Position numbers and translations under genes: made by a program
Source: Bin87 sp965197635
Lineage (GTDB): Bacteria > Chloroflexota > Dehalococcoidia > Lucifugimonadales > UBA3495
Direction of reading: 5' to 3'
Assembly: GCA_965197635.1 (NCBI GenBank)
Contig: OZ240218.1
Span: forward strand, 1,556,107-1,620,106
Length of the DNA: 64,000 nt
Shown: positions 34,085 through 42,250 of the stretch, in pieces
Numbering within the stretch: the stretch's first letter is position 1
How the letters are laid out: each line of letters opens with the position of its first letter
The notes under the pieces: model-generated
Told to the model about the DNA's origin: nothing
Seen by the model: only the letters and a program-made list of their open reading frames with translations
Database searches by the model: none

Positions 34085-34672
34085 CTATTGTGCCGCCGGT
34101 GGCATGAACTCGCGCAGTTCCAGCGTCACATCGGAGAAAGCCTGCGGGCTGATGCTGCCATCGGGCGGAACCGTGCGGACGGTTGAGTACCCGCCGCCCG
34201 TTGGATCGGTGCGGGCCTCCACCGCGCCGGTGCGGAGGTTGGCGATCCACAGTTCGGGGATGCCGGCGGCGGCATAGAGGGCCGATTTGGGGCCGGAGTC
34301 AAACTCCAGCGAGCTGTCGGCGACTTCTATGACCAGCAGCACGTCGTCGGGCCTGGCCGGTTCAGTGTCGTAGCCGGGGCGAGGTCTCAGGAGGGCAACG
34401 TCCGGTTGCGGCGCGCTGCGGTCGTCCAGTTGTATGGAACCCTGCACCCGCACGATGGCCCGACCCACCAAGGCCGGAACCAGCAGCGTAGTCAGCGAAT
34501 CGGTGCAAAATTGGTGCGGGTTCCCAATGGGCGCCATCTGAATAATCTCTCCGGCCAGCAGTTCAATCCGTTCGTCTTCTCCCAAAATGCCGGCCTCGCC
34601 CATGGCCATGTACTCAGCCACGGTGAACCGGCGGGGAGAGATTTGAGGGCGTGTGGCGGTTGTGGTCATCAT
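34085..34672 (-). CDS. Uma2-family nuclease
   Basis: 195 residues. The start (34672) overlaps the vsr stop as ATGATGA, with GGAGACGTC upstream. It shows RRFTVAEYMAMGEAGILGEDERIELLAGEII, QPDVALLRPR, VLLVIEVADSSLEFD and the Lys in GPKSALYAAAGIPELW, so the active site is complete. It is of the same subtype as the frameshifted copy at 19521, and its coupling to the restriction island is notable. Confidence 0.88.
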   Translation of the reverse strand: MMTTTATRPQISPRRFTVAEYMAMGEAGILGEDERIELLAGEIIQMAPIGNPHQFCTDSLTTLLVPALVGRAIVRVQGSIQLDDRSAPQPDVALLRPRPGYDTEPARPDDVLLVIEVADSSLEFDSGPKSALYAAAGIPELWIANLRTGAVEARTDPTGGGYSTVRTVPPDGSISPQAFSDVTLELREFMPPAAQ

Positions 34673-35118
34673 GACGTCTCCACGTTGGCGGGTTGGTGAT
34701 TGGCGCCCGGGCTTCCAAGAAAGGCAACTATATTTCCGGTGGCGGTCGGCAAATTGCGCAACTGGCACTCCCACACCGTCAGCACCGTCCAGCCCTGCTC
34801 TTGTAGCGAGGCGATGTTGCGTGAGTCGCGGGCGTGGTTACGTTCCAATTTGGCCAGCCAGTATTCCCGGTTAGTGGCGGGGATGCGAACGCGCGGGCAA
34901 CCGTCGTGGCGGTGCCAGAAGCAGCCGTTGACGAACACGACCTTGCGCCGCGCCGGGAAAACCAAATCGGGCCGACCCGGCAGGTCAGCTCGATGCAGGC
35001 GATAGCGGTAGCCGAGGCCATGCAATAGCCGCCGCACCTTCATCTCCGGCTTCATGCCTTTTGATTTAACCCGCGCCATGATCCGGCTGCGGGTTTCGGA
35101 CGATACGGTGTCGGCCAC
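34669..35118 (-). CDS. vsr: Very short patch repair endonuclease
   Basis: 149 residues. Vsr nicks next to T:G mismatches that arise by deamination of 5-methylcytosine. Signature segments are SSETRSRIMARVKSKGMKPE, GYRYRLHRADLPGRPDLVFP and VVFVNGCFWHRHDGC (zinc and catalytic residues), then the conserved EYWLAKLERNHARD. Its place next to a Dcm-type methylase fits the known role. Its end overlaps the start of a Uma2 gene by 4 bases. Confidence 0.95.
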   Translation of the reverse strand: MADTVSSETRSRIMARVKSKGMKPEMKVRRLLHGLGYRYRLHRADLPGRPDLVFPARRKVVFVNGCFWHRHDGCPRVRIPATNREYWLAKLERNHARDSRNIASLQEQGWTVLTVWECQLRNLPTATGNIVAFLGSPGANHQPANVETS

Positions 35119-35144
35119 AGCCTTCCCTCAATTACACACGCTAT

Positions 35145-36308
35145 CTAGTCTAAATCGAGATTTTCGACCAGAGGCCCCAATACGTTACAGGCTATCCACG
35201 TCACTACTGGGACGCACACTGCATCGCCAAACGCATTGAGCGACTGTCGTTCCGAATGCCCTGCAATGGGGAATTCATCCGGCACACCTTGTAGGCGGGC
35301 ATATTCCCTGGGGGTCAGCGTGCGCATACGAATTTCGCCATTCCCGGCCACAACCATGAACTGCTTTCCGCTACCTCCGACAGCGGTTCGCAGGCAGCCT
35401 GCAATGTCATCAGAGCGGACTTCGGCGCGCTGCCCCACTTTTCTGCGACGACGATAGAATGTTCGCGCTGTTTCCCGCTTACCGTCTGCCAATCCCCGCA
35501 CCATATCCAAATGCAGCGGCGGCATCATAGCTAGGTGTTTTTCAACTTTTTCATCTGGCCACCATCGTGGGTCGTCGAGTGATAATTTCTTGACGATTTC
35601 TTCCGAAAATCCGTTGTTCCTGTATGGCGGAGGCTCCGGTATGCTCAAATTCGCCCAACGTATTCGGCGATTTTCTTGGATCAAGTGCTTCAGTTTAGTG
35701 GGCAAAAGCCGCTCAGATCTAAAAAATATGTTATCGGCGTTTGCGTCCCGACCGCTGAATAGATGCGAGTCTTTTATTCCGATCATAAACACGCGCGGGC
35801 GGCTCTGCGGCACAAAACAACGAGCGTTCAGCGTAAACGCGTCACAGGAATACCCGAGCTCGTTGAGAGCCTCAGCAACGGCGCAAAAATCCTGCCCTTT
35901 GTTACTGGATAGCCAGCCCCCAACATTCTCCAGCAAGATTATCGGCGGAGCGGACGCGCCCTGTTGCCAAAGTATGCCGTAAAATCCCCAAAAAGCACTG
36001 GAGTGCTTGCCATCCAGACCACGTCGGTTCCCTGCCACCGACAGGTCGATACAGGGAAACGAACAAGTCGCCAGCGTGGTTCCCGGGACGTCCGTCGCAG
36101 TGACCTTGAAGACGTCTTTCACTTCATACCGATCACCAAAGAACCCTTCATACAACAGTGCTCGGTACGGATCCCAATCGTTGGCGTAAGCCACCGTCCA
36201 GCCGGCGCTTTCTAGCCCCATCCGAAATAAGCCTATGCCGGCGAAATATTCGGCTACTGTTAGCGGGTTCATGGCGTTTTCCGTGGCAGCAGATTTTCGC
36301 CGCGTCAT
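35145..36308 (-). CDS. DNA (cytosine-5) methyltransferase
   Basis: 387 residues from ATG 36308 (overlapping the DUF4928 stop as ATGA; an internal start at 36272 is also possible). Motif I is AEYFAGIGLFRMGLE, motif IV TCSFPCIDLS with the catalytic Cys, motif VI ILLENVGGW, motif VIII CFVPQSRPRVFMIG, and the C-terminal TPREYARLQGVPDEF and FGDAVCVPVV complete the enzyme. The recognition sequence cannot be read from the protein. The island around it is less GC-rich than the flanks, suggesting transfer. Confidence 0.94.
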   Translation of the reverse strand: MTRRKSAATENAMNPLTVAEYFAGIGLFRMGLESAGWTVAYANDWDPYRALLYEGFFGDRYEVKDVFKVTATDVPGTTLATCSFPCIDLSVAGNRRGLDGKHSSAFWGFYGILWQQGASAPPIILLENVGGWLSSNKGQDFCAVAEALNELGYSCDAFTLNARCFVPQSRPRVFMIGIKDSHLFSGRDANADNIFFRSERLLPTKLKHLIQENRRIRWANLSIPEPPPYRNNGFSEEIVKKLSLDDPRWWPDEKVEKHLAMMPPLHLDMVRGLADGKRETARTFYRRRRKVGQRAEVRSDDIAGCLRTAVGGSGKQFMVVAGNGEIRMRTLTPREYARLQGVPDEFPIAGHSERQSLNAFGDAVCVPVVTWIACNVLGPLVENLDLD

Positions 36309-37342
36309 TGCGATGGGCGTATTGTTTGCCGCTCCAACGCTGATGGTATCCGTATACGCAGAGATAAGTCTGTCTCAACTTGGCTTACTCTCGAATTATA
36401 TGTTTCCAAGAGCAATTTGATATTCTGTGCAACTTTTCTGGCAGCGAATGCGGACAGTTCTTCTATGTTCTGTGAAACGAACGACTGTATGGATTCAACC
36501 GAAACGCTTTCTGTTAACTCTTGCTCTACGTTTTGGCGCGTTCCCGATAGCCGGTCGTCAGGAACGAGCAGAAATACACGGTAGCCATTGGCAACGTTCT
36601 CTTTGCACTTCTCGTAGTGGCCTATGTTGGGAGCTACCGTGACATGAAAAACGCAGTCGTTTATTTGGAAATCACCTTGTTCATCAGTCTGGTCATCTGC
36701 TGCACTTGCTGAGGAGTTCCTTATTGTGTAGTCAGGGAAGCGCAACGCAAGCTTGGCCCCAACGAGATACTCCGCTACGTCACCCGCTTTCTGGCGTTCG
36801 CCAGCAACTCGCAAGATATTTCCAACGATGTCCCGGGAACTTGTACCGGGATTGTAATCAAAAGAAATCCAGTCAGCATTGAATATCTCTTCACGGGCGC
36901 GCTCGACTAAAAACGACTGCATCGCGTCAAAGACGATGCCCCTTTGATCCTGCGACAGATGTCCAAGGTCACTGCCGGATAATGCGACCAACAAAGGTGC
37001 AAGGTTCGTCATCAATCCTCGGTTAGTTCGTCCTGCCTCACGTGATAACACCCTCGACTCATTGAACCGCGCAAGAATATTCCGCACGTTCGCCGGCGTA
37101 GCATTTCTCAGCTGGTCACTGGCAGCCGCCTTATGGTCGTCAAGATTGAAACTAAGGTTGGTCCGTAAGTTTTCAAGCAGAACCAAAGCGCCAGCGATGT
37201 TGCCACGGCTTCGAGACCTCGGGCGGAATGACTCCCACCAATCGCGAACCAATTCCGTATATGGTCTGGTGTCCATGCTTGTCCCCACGGCAGCGGGGGC
37301 TTCGTCTATCGGGCCGTGTTCATCCTCGGGAGTAAATGACAT
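36305..37342 (-). CDS. DUF4928 protein, putative restriction endonuclease
   Basis: 345 residues from ATG 37342 (AAGGAAAA upstream; ATG 37276 is an alternative). The sequence YTELVRDWWESFRPRSRSRGNIAGALVLLENL is typical of DUF4928, a family found beside Dcm-type methylases and Vsr and considered the cognate restriction nuclease. A possible nuclease core is DVAEYLVGAKLALRFPDY and then GDFQINDCVFHVTV. The predicted role is cleavage of unmethylated target DNA. It is coupled to the methylase, as in type II systems. Confidence 0.8.
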   Translation of the reverse strand: MSFTPEDEHGPIDEAPAAVGTSMDTRPYTELVRDWWESFRPRSRSRGNIAGALVLLENLRTNLSFNLDDHKAAASDQLRNATPANVRNILARFNESRVLSREAGRTNRGLMTNLAPLLVALSGSDLGHLSQDQRGIVFDAMQSFLVERAREEIFNADWISFDYNPGTSSRDIVGNILRVAGERQKAGDVAEYLVGAKLALRFPDYTIRNSSASAADDQTDEQGDFQINDCVFHVTVAPNIGHYEKCKENVANGYRVFLLVPDDRLSGTRQNVEQELTESVSVESIQSFVSQNIEELSAFAARKVAQNIKLLLETYNSRVSQVETDLSLRIRIPSALERQTIRPSQ

Positions 37343-37700
37343 CCCGGTTTTCCTTGTCGCGTATTGCCCACTGTGCGCCTTCGGCAATGCGCTTCTCCAG
37401 AATGCTGTTGTCCGTTATCCAGACCTTTACCCACATCAGTTCTTGTAGTTCCGCCACCACGTTGAAGTGGTGTTCGTTAAAATGCCACTCGTACTTGTCC
37501 GAGTCGAACTTGACGATGAGGTGCAAGTCCACTTCGTCGAAGGGGTCGGGTTCGAGCCAAGGGACTTGCCGAGCCGGCGGTCTGGTCCGACCGGTGTCAA
37601 CAGCCATTTCATGGATGTTCCACCGCCGGCAGATTTCAGCGATTTTGTCCAATGGCAAGTCGGCTTTGGTCAAGAGGGGCTTGTTTTTCGACGCGGTCAT
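37320..37700 (-). CDS. Degenerate MNT-like nucleotidyltransferase-domain protein
   Basis: 126 residues. The pattern LDKIAEICRRWNIHEMAVDTGRTR, then DEVDLHLIVKF and VWITDNSILEKRI follows minimal nucleotidyltransferases, whose usual GS-x-x-R is here DTGRTR, while one of the DxD acidic residues is kept. It extends 22 bases into the DUF4928 gene and is the first gene of the restriction island. MNT proteins usually act as antitoxins or AMP transferases with HEPN partners, but no HEPN gene is adjacent. Confidence 0.6.
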   Translation of the reverse strand: MTASKNKPLLTKADLPLDKIAEICRRWNIHEMAVDTGRTRPPARQVPWLEPDPFDEVDLHLIVKFDSDKYEWHFNEHHFNVVAELQELMWVKVWITDNSILEKRIAEGAQWAIRDKENRDVIYSRG

Positions 37701-37748
37701 TGCCGGCTCCCCATTGGGGGCGCTATAGATCGCCCAGCATCAGTGACG

Positions 37749-39254
37749 CTACACGTCCTTCAGCGCCAGCGCGTCCGCCCCGGCGCTGTTGCCGGCCAGC
37801 CTCCCGAAGACCATGCCGGCGCTGAGGCCGCTGCCGCCCGGGTAGTTGTGGTAGAACAGGCCGCCCACCATCTCGCCGGCGGCGTAGAGGCCGGGGATGG
37901 GATCCTGGGCGTTGGTCACCACCTGGCCGCGGTTGTTGACCTTGACCCCGCCGAAGGTGAAGGTGATGCCCGTGGTCACGGCCCAGCCCCGGTAGGGCGG
38001 CGTGTCCAGGGTCTGCGCCCAGTTGGTCTTGTTCACCTCCAGGCCCTCGGTCCCGCGTCCGTCCTTCACGGTGGGGTTGTACTCGATGTCCTGGCGCACG
38101 GCGGCGTTGTACTCCTCGACCGTGCGAACCAGCCCGGCCGGGTCGATGTCCAGCATCCGCGCCAGTTCCTCGATGGAGTTGGCCTCGGCGGTGGTGGCCT
38201 GGGGAATCCAGTACTCGTCCCGCAGCAGGTGCTTCACCTTCTCGTCGAAGACCTGGAAGCACAGACCCTGGGGTTGGTCCATCAGCGCGCGGCCGTAGGT
38301 CACGTAGGTGTAGTTGCGGAAGTCCGCGCCCTCGTCCAGGAACCGCTCGCCGTTGAGATTAACCATCAGGCCGAAGGGATACGAATGCTTTTGGAAAAGC
38401 TCGGTAATCGTCCGGTCGCCAAAGGTCGGCGCGTTCATGTCCCACGCCACCGCGTGGCAGGACGACCAGTGCCCGTAGGACTGCGCCCCCACGTCCAGCG
38501 CCATCTTGATGCCGTCGCCGGTGTTGTAGGGAATGCCGCGCACCTTGACCATCTCCCAGCCTGGCCCCAGGTAGCGGCAGCGCATCTCGGCGTTGGCCTC
38601 GAACCCGCCGGCGGCCAGCACCACGGTGCGGCCCGCCAGATCCTCAAACCCGTCCGGCCCCTTGACCCGCAGACCGGCCATGTGGCCCCGCTGATCCTGA
38701 ATCAGCGACACGCCCTCGGTGGAGTAGCGCACCTCGACGCCCAGCTGCTGGCACACATCAAACTGCTGGTCCGACAAGCCCTTGCCCGCGCCCACGGCCT
38801 CCACCACCAGGCCGCCCCAGAAGCGGAACTTGTCGCCGTCGCGGAATGCCTGGCGTCCGAAGGACAGCACGAACCGCACGCCGTGCTCCTGCAGCCACTT
38901 CATCGTCGGGTAGGACTGGCTCACCAGGATCTCGGCCAGCTCCGGGTCCGACAGGCCATGCGTGACCCTCATCATGTCGTCGTAAAACTGGTTCTCGGTG
39001 TACTGGCCCACCTCGATGGAGTTGGCCTCGGTCTCCGACATATCGGGAATCAGGCCCTTGATGTCGTCCAGGCCGTTGTAGGCGAAGCGGATGATGCCGC
39101 CGGTGAAGTAGGTGTTGCCGCCGCGGAAATACTCCGGCGCCTTCTCCACCACCAGCACCGACTGGGTCTGCTCGCGGGCGGCGATGGCGGCGGACAGGGC
39201 CGCGTTGCCGGCTCCCACCACGATAACGTCATAAACAGTGTCATTAGCAGGCAA
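37749..39254 (-). CDS. FAD-dependent dehydrogenase (tricarballylate dehydrogenase/fumarate reductase flavoprotein family)
   Basis: 501 residues. The N-terminal FAD motif is DVIVVGAGNAALSAAIAA, followed by GGNTYFTGGIIRFAY. The capping domain contains MNAPTFGDRTITELFQKHSYPF. The C-terminal flavin-binding end reads IPGLYAAGEMVGGLFYHNYPGGSGL. The layout matches TcuA-type tricarballylate dehydrogenases and related 3-ketosteroid/fumarate-reductase-like proteins. The substrate is probably a carboxylate or steroid-like compound, but no partner gene (such as TcuB) is present. Confidence 0.88.
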   Translation of the reverse strand: MPANDTVYDVIVVGAGNAALSAAIAAREQTQSVLVVEKAPEYFRGGNTYFTGGIIRFAYNGLDDIKGLIPDMSETEANSIEVGQYTENQFYDDMMRVTHGLSDPELAEILVSQSYPTMKWLQEHGVRFVLSFGRQAFRDGDKFRFWGGLVVEAVGAGKGLSDQQFDVCQQLGVEVRYSTEGVSLIQDQRGHMAGLRVKGPDGFEDLAGRTVVLAAGGFEANAEMRCRYLGPGWEMVKVRGIPYNTGDGIKMALDVGAQSYGHWSSCHAVAWDMNAPTFGDRTITELFQKHSYPFGLMVNLNGERFLDEGADFRNYTYVTYGRALMDQPQGLCFQVFDEKVKHLLRDEYWIPQATTAEANSIEELARMLDIDPAGLVRTVEEYNAAVRQDIEYNPTVKDGRGTEGLEVNKTNWAQTLDTPPYRGWAVTTGITFTFGGVKVNNRGQVVTNAQDPIPGLYAAGEMVGGLFYHNYPGGSGLSAGMVFGRLAGNSAGADALALKDV

Positions 39255-39351
39255 AACGGCACCTCAAAGGCCGGCCGGCGCATATATCCGGCCGGCAAAA
39301 TTTGCGGTTTGATGATACCACAGCGGGGTCGGCAGCAGCCCGGCCGCGCCG

Positions 39352-39744
39352 TCACAACGGTTCCGTACCCTCGCTCAGGATGGACAGGTATTCGTTGTAA
39401 ACAAACAGACGGTCGCTGCGTCTGCCGGTTCCCTCACGGGCAATGCCCAGATCATCCTGAGCCTGTCGAAGGACTTGGCAATCCCGCTGACGGAGAGATG
39501 GTTCCTACGGTGACGAGATTGCCGCGCTTCGCTCGCAATAACAGTTTGGGCGGAAGTGGGTACGCGGGACACTCGCAATGCCGTCCAGCCGCCCCAATGC
39601 AAGGGTCGCTGTTTCGAGCGACTGCCGCAGTCTGCCTTCCAACGCCAGCGCGGGCGATGGCGGCAAAGGGACCGGTACGAAGGCGCGGATTTCTGCTCCG
39701 CCGGATGTCCAGACTTCGTAGTCGCCGGTTTTTTCGCGTTGCAT
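39352..39744 (-). pseudogene. Fic-family AMP transferase, middle replaced by a palindromic repeat
   Basis: The first 60 residues (ATG 39744; TGDYEVWTSGGAEIRAFVPVP, then EGRLRQSLETATLALGRLDG) are a Fic N-terminal domain. The end (39425-39352) reads DRLFVYNEYLSILSEGTEPL, the conserved C-terminus of the same family. Between them only the palindromic element 39430-39546 remains, so about 250 codons, including the HPFxxGNGR active site, are gone. The two ends belong to one ancestral gene that was gutted. Confidence 0.75.
39430..39546. repeat. Palindromic element (TGTCATTGCGAG family) inside fic remnant
   Basis: Contains CTTGGCAATCCC and GATTGCCGCGCTTCGCTCGCAATAACA, matching the copies at 32401 and 58619 in order and spacing. 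The left end is degenerate (AGCCTGTCGAAGGAC, also present in the 32401 copy as its complement-side spacer). It joins the two remaining ends of the fic gene. Confidence 0.75.
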
Positions 39745-40020
39745 GGGTTGATGCCTCGCGCTTATTGACGCAAAGTAAGTAACGGCGCTGTTAATTAAAA
39801 ATTGGGGCCTAAATTTTAATTGGCCCGGCTCGTATTAAACAAACTTTAATTACGAAGGGGTTCATTAAAATTTGGACGCCAAACTTTTAGAAACCATCTC
39901 AAATTTTCGCTCACCTGCCAGTGTAGAGTGAAATCCCCCTCAATCCCCTTTTGCGATAGGGGCCGGGACTGGCCACGGCTTTGAGATAGTTCCAAAGTTG
40001 TGTCTGCGATGCGCTGCCCG
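39745..40020. other. AT-rich gene-free segment
   Basis: From about 39770 to 39905 the sequence is about 65% AT in a 63% GC genome and contains runs such as TTAATTAAAAATT and TTAAAATTTGG and a small inverted repeat GCCTAAATTTTAATTGGC. It holds no open frame. It lies upstream of the fic start and could have held its promoter, or be a foreign remnant. Confidence 0.5.
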
Positions 40021-40983
40021 TCAGGCGACCAGGGGAAGAACTTCCTCGGTGAACCGCGCCATCTGCCCCATCTGGTCCGGGGAGGCGAACCTGACGATGA
40101 AGTAATCGGCCCCGCTTGCTTTGTAGGCTTCTATCGTGTCGATACACTGCTGTGGCGGCCCGAACACGCACAACAACTGCTTGCTGATGACATCATAGGG
40201 TACGCTGTAGTACGCCCGCATGAATTGGTCGCCTTCAGACCGGGCCGCGTCGGTATCATCGTTCAGATTTACGGAGATATACAGGCAGCGGCCTATGCCC
40301 GCCGCGTCGCGACCAATCTCGCCGGCGCATTGCTCGATCCTTTCCCGGCAGCGGTCGAACAGGTCCACCGACGGAACGTTGGTTATCCAGGCGTCGCCGA
40401 GTTCAGCGACCCTGGCCAGCCCGCGGCGTACCCAGTTGCTGGAAATCCAGAGGGGGATGGACGGCTGGACCGGTCGGGGTTCCAGAGTAACGTCCTGGAG
40501 TGGATAGAACTCCCCATCGCTGCTGACCGACTCTCCCGTCCATAGCGCGCGCATGACGCGGATGCTCTCCTCCATTCGGGAGGCGCGTTCCATTATCGGA
40601 ACGCCAACGGCGGCGTGCTCATCGACGAACATCCGGTTGTTGCTGCGGCCCGCGCCCAGGCCCAGCACGGTGCGCCCGCCGGAGATGTTGTCAACGGTGG
40701 CCGCGGCGTGGGCCAGGTGCACGGGATGGCGCAGGGCGTTGAGCAGGACGGCGGTGCCGATCTTGACCCGGTTGGTGCGGGCGGCGACGGCGGCCATGGC
40801 CGTCAGGGGCTCCAGGCGGGGCTTGGAGGTGATGCTGTCGCCGATCCAGACTGAGTCGTAGCCGGCCCGCTCTGCGGTCTCGGCCATCTGCCAGTTCAGT
40901 TCCACCCGGGGGCCGCTGCTCCCTGCGTACACCAGCACGCCCCTGGTGGGCAGCAGGACCCCAAAGTTGTTCACGAGTGCCAT
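40021..40983 (-). CDS. LLM-class flavin-dependent oxidoreductase (luciferase-like, F420/FMN)
   Basis: 320 residues from ATG 40983 (GAGAGGTG upstream; GTG 40992 possible). The bacterial luciferase-like TIM barrel is recognisable: GYDSVWIGDSITSKPRLEP, TNRVKIGTAVLLNALRHP, LGLGAGRSNNRMF, IPLWISSN and a C-terminal GPPQQCIDTIEAYKASGADYFIVRF. Such enzymes oxidise or reduce organic substrates with FMN or F420; the cofactor is not decided here. LLM enzymes are abundant in SAR202-type Chloroflexota, which fits the proposed taxonomy. Confidence 0.9.
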   Translation of the reverse strand: MALVNNFGVLLPTRGVLVYAGSSGPRVELNWQMAETAERAGYDSVWIGDSITSKPRLEPLTAMAAVAARTNRVKIGTAVLLNALRHPVHLAHAAATVDNISGGRTVLGLGAGRSNNRMFVDEHAAVGVPIMERASRMEESIRVMRALWTGESVSSDGEFYPLQDVTLEPRPVQPSIPLWISSNWVRRGLARVAELGDAWITNVPSVDLFDRCRERIEQCAGEIGRDAAGIGRCLYISVNLNDDTDAARSEGDQFMRAYYSVPYDVISKQLLCVFGPPQQCIDTIEAYKASGADYFIVRFASPDQMGQMARFTEEVLPLVA

Positions 40984-41188
40984 TGTGTCCACCTCTCCCA
41001 GGCTTGCGTTTTGCCATGATTTGGGCGCCGTTGGCCCATTATACGTACTCTGCTTTGGTGGAGTGCGGGAGCAGAGTATCGCCTTTTCCCTTCAACCACC
41101 GCCAACCTGTTTCCCTATCTCAACACGGTCGGCGCACCCACATCACATATTGGGATAGTCTCTCGGCGCTGGCAATCGGTATTATGCC

Positions 41189-42220
41189 CTACACCCTCGT
41201 CAGCCACCACCGCGCCGCGCCGTAACCGCCGGCCTCGCCGCTCACCTCCATACCCTCCAGCAGCCACGCGCCGCCGATGCCCGGCGCGCCGGCGCGCACC
41301 TCCACCACGTCCGAGATGCGACCTTCCACTGCCGCCCGCCCGTTGGCCGCCCCCGCCAGCAGTACGGCAACCTCCAATTGGGGGCGTTGCCGGGAGCGTT
41401 CGGCCAGTCTGGCCTCGGCCCCGCCCTGCGCGGCCGCGTAGTGGTCGGCGTACCGGCAGTTCACCAGGCCGCTGTCAGCCGACACACCGGCATCACCGGC
41501 GCGGTAGGATGTCGTTCCCTCCGCTCTCCAGCAGTGGCTTGCGGAGAGGCGCAGGGTCTGCATGTAGGCCGTGCTGGTCCCGCCATTGCGTAGCCGCAAC
41601 ATTCGGCCCCGGCCCGCTACCCCAGACGATGCCTCCGATAGCAGTTCCACCGTAATGTCGTCGGTTACGTCAGTCCCGGTGCCGGCGGCGTCATCAGTCG
41701 CCGTGTAGTCCGTTCCTGCGACTGGCGCAACCACCCCGTCGATGGCTTCCCAGGCATCCGACGCCGCCAGTATCAGCCGCTCTTCGCCGGCGTCCAGCGT
41801 CAGCGGCTCGTTGAGACCCCATATTCGCTGCGGTCCTTCGTCCGCCAGACGGCGGTAGCGGAAAGTCACGGCTTTCTCCACCGCCGCCGCGCCGTCATAC
41901 CACCGCAGTTCGGCGGCGTAGGGGCCGGCGGCGCCGGCAGTATCGGTCACTACTGCTTTCGCCAATACTGCCGGGTTGTTATGCTCGCGGATGCCAGCCC
42001 GCACTGAAGATGCCTCCAGCCGGACGCGCCCGTGTCCGTCGGCGTAAATCAGCCCGTGCTCCTCCCGCTGCAGGCGACGCAACGCCCGGCCCGCCGACAC
42101 GTCCCACACCGAGCGCGGCCCGCCCGTCAGCAGGATACGCCCATCGTCCAGCGCATAATCGTCCGGCGCGAGGCCCGCCCAGCTCAGAATGGCGGCGGCC
42201 ACGTTGCCGGAGCGCGTCAC
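41189..42220 (-). CDS. Phage tail-type protein, C-terminal part after an in-frame stop
   Basis: 343 residues from a GTG at 42220. It lies in exactly the same frame as the upstream gene, from which it is separated by one TAA (42253-42251) and ten sense codons (TRLHRALPGG). The start GNVAAAILSWAGLAPDDYALDDGRILL resembles the middle of tail proteins, where a helical ALxxAGxxxxxYxLD segment follows the first domain. It is therefore probably the second half of a 681-residue protein. The C-terminus has LLEGMEVSGEAGG. No membrane segment or enzyme motif. Confidence 0.6.
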   Translation of the reverse strand: MTRSGNVAAAILSWAGLAPDDYALDDGRILLTGGPRSVWDVSAGRALRRLQREEHGLIYADGHGRVRLEASSVRAGIREHNNPAVLAKAVVTDTAGAAGPYAAELRWYDGAAAVEKAVTFRYRRLADEGPQRIWGLNEPLTLDAGEERLILAASDAWEAIDGVVAPVAGTDYTATDDAAGTGTDVTDDITVELLSEASSGVAGRGRMLRLRNGGTSTAYMQTLRLSASHCWRAEGTTSYRAGDAGVSADSGLVNCRYADHYAAAQGGAEARLAERSRQRPQLEVAVLLAGAANGRAAVEGRISDVVEVRAGAPGIGGAWLLEGMEVSGEAGGYGAARWWLTRV

Positions 42221-42250
42221 GCCGCCGGGCAGCGCGCGATGCAGCCGGGT

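Noticed and set aside
37467..39782. Plus-strand open frame of 771 codons
   Set aside because: Antisense shadow of the FAD dehydrogenase. Long antisense frames are expected in high-GC DNA; the product is His/Leu/Val-rich with no domain.
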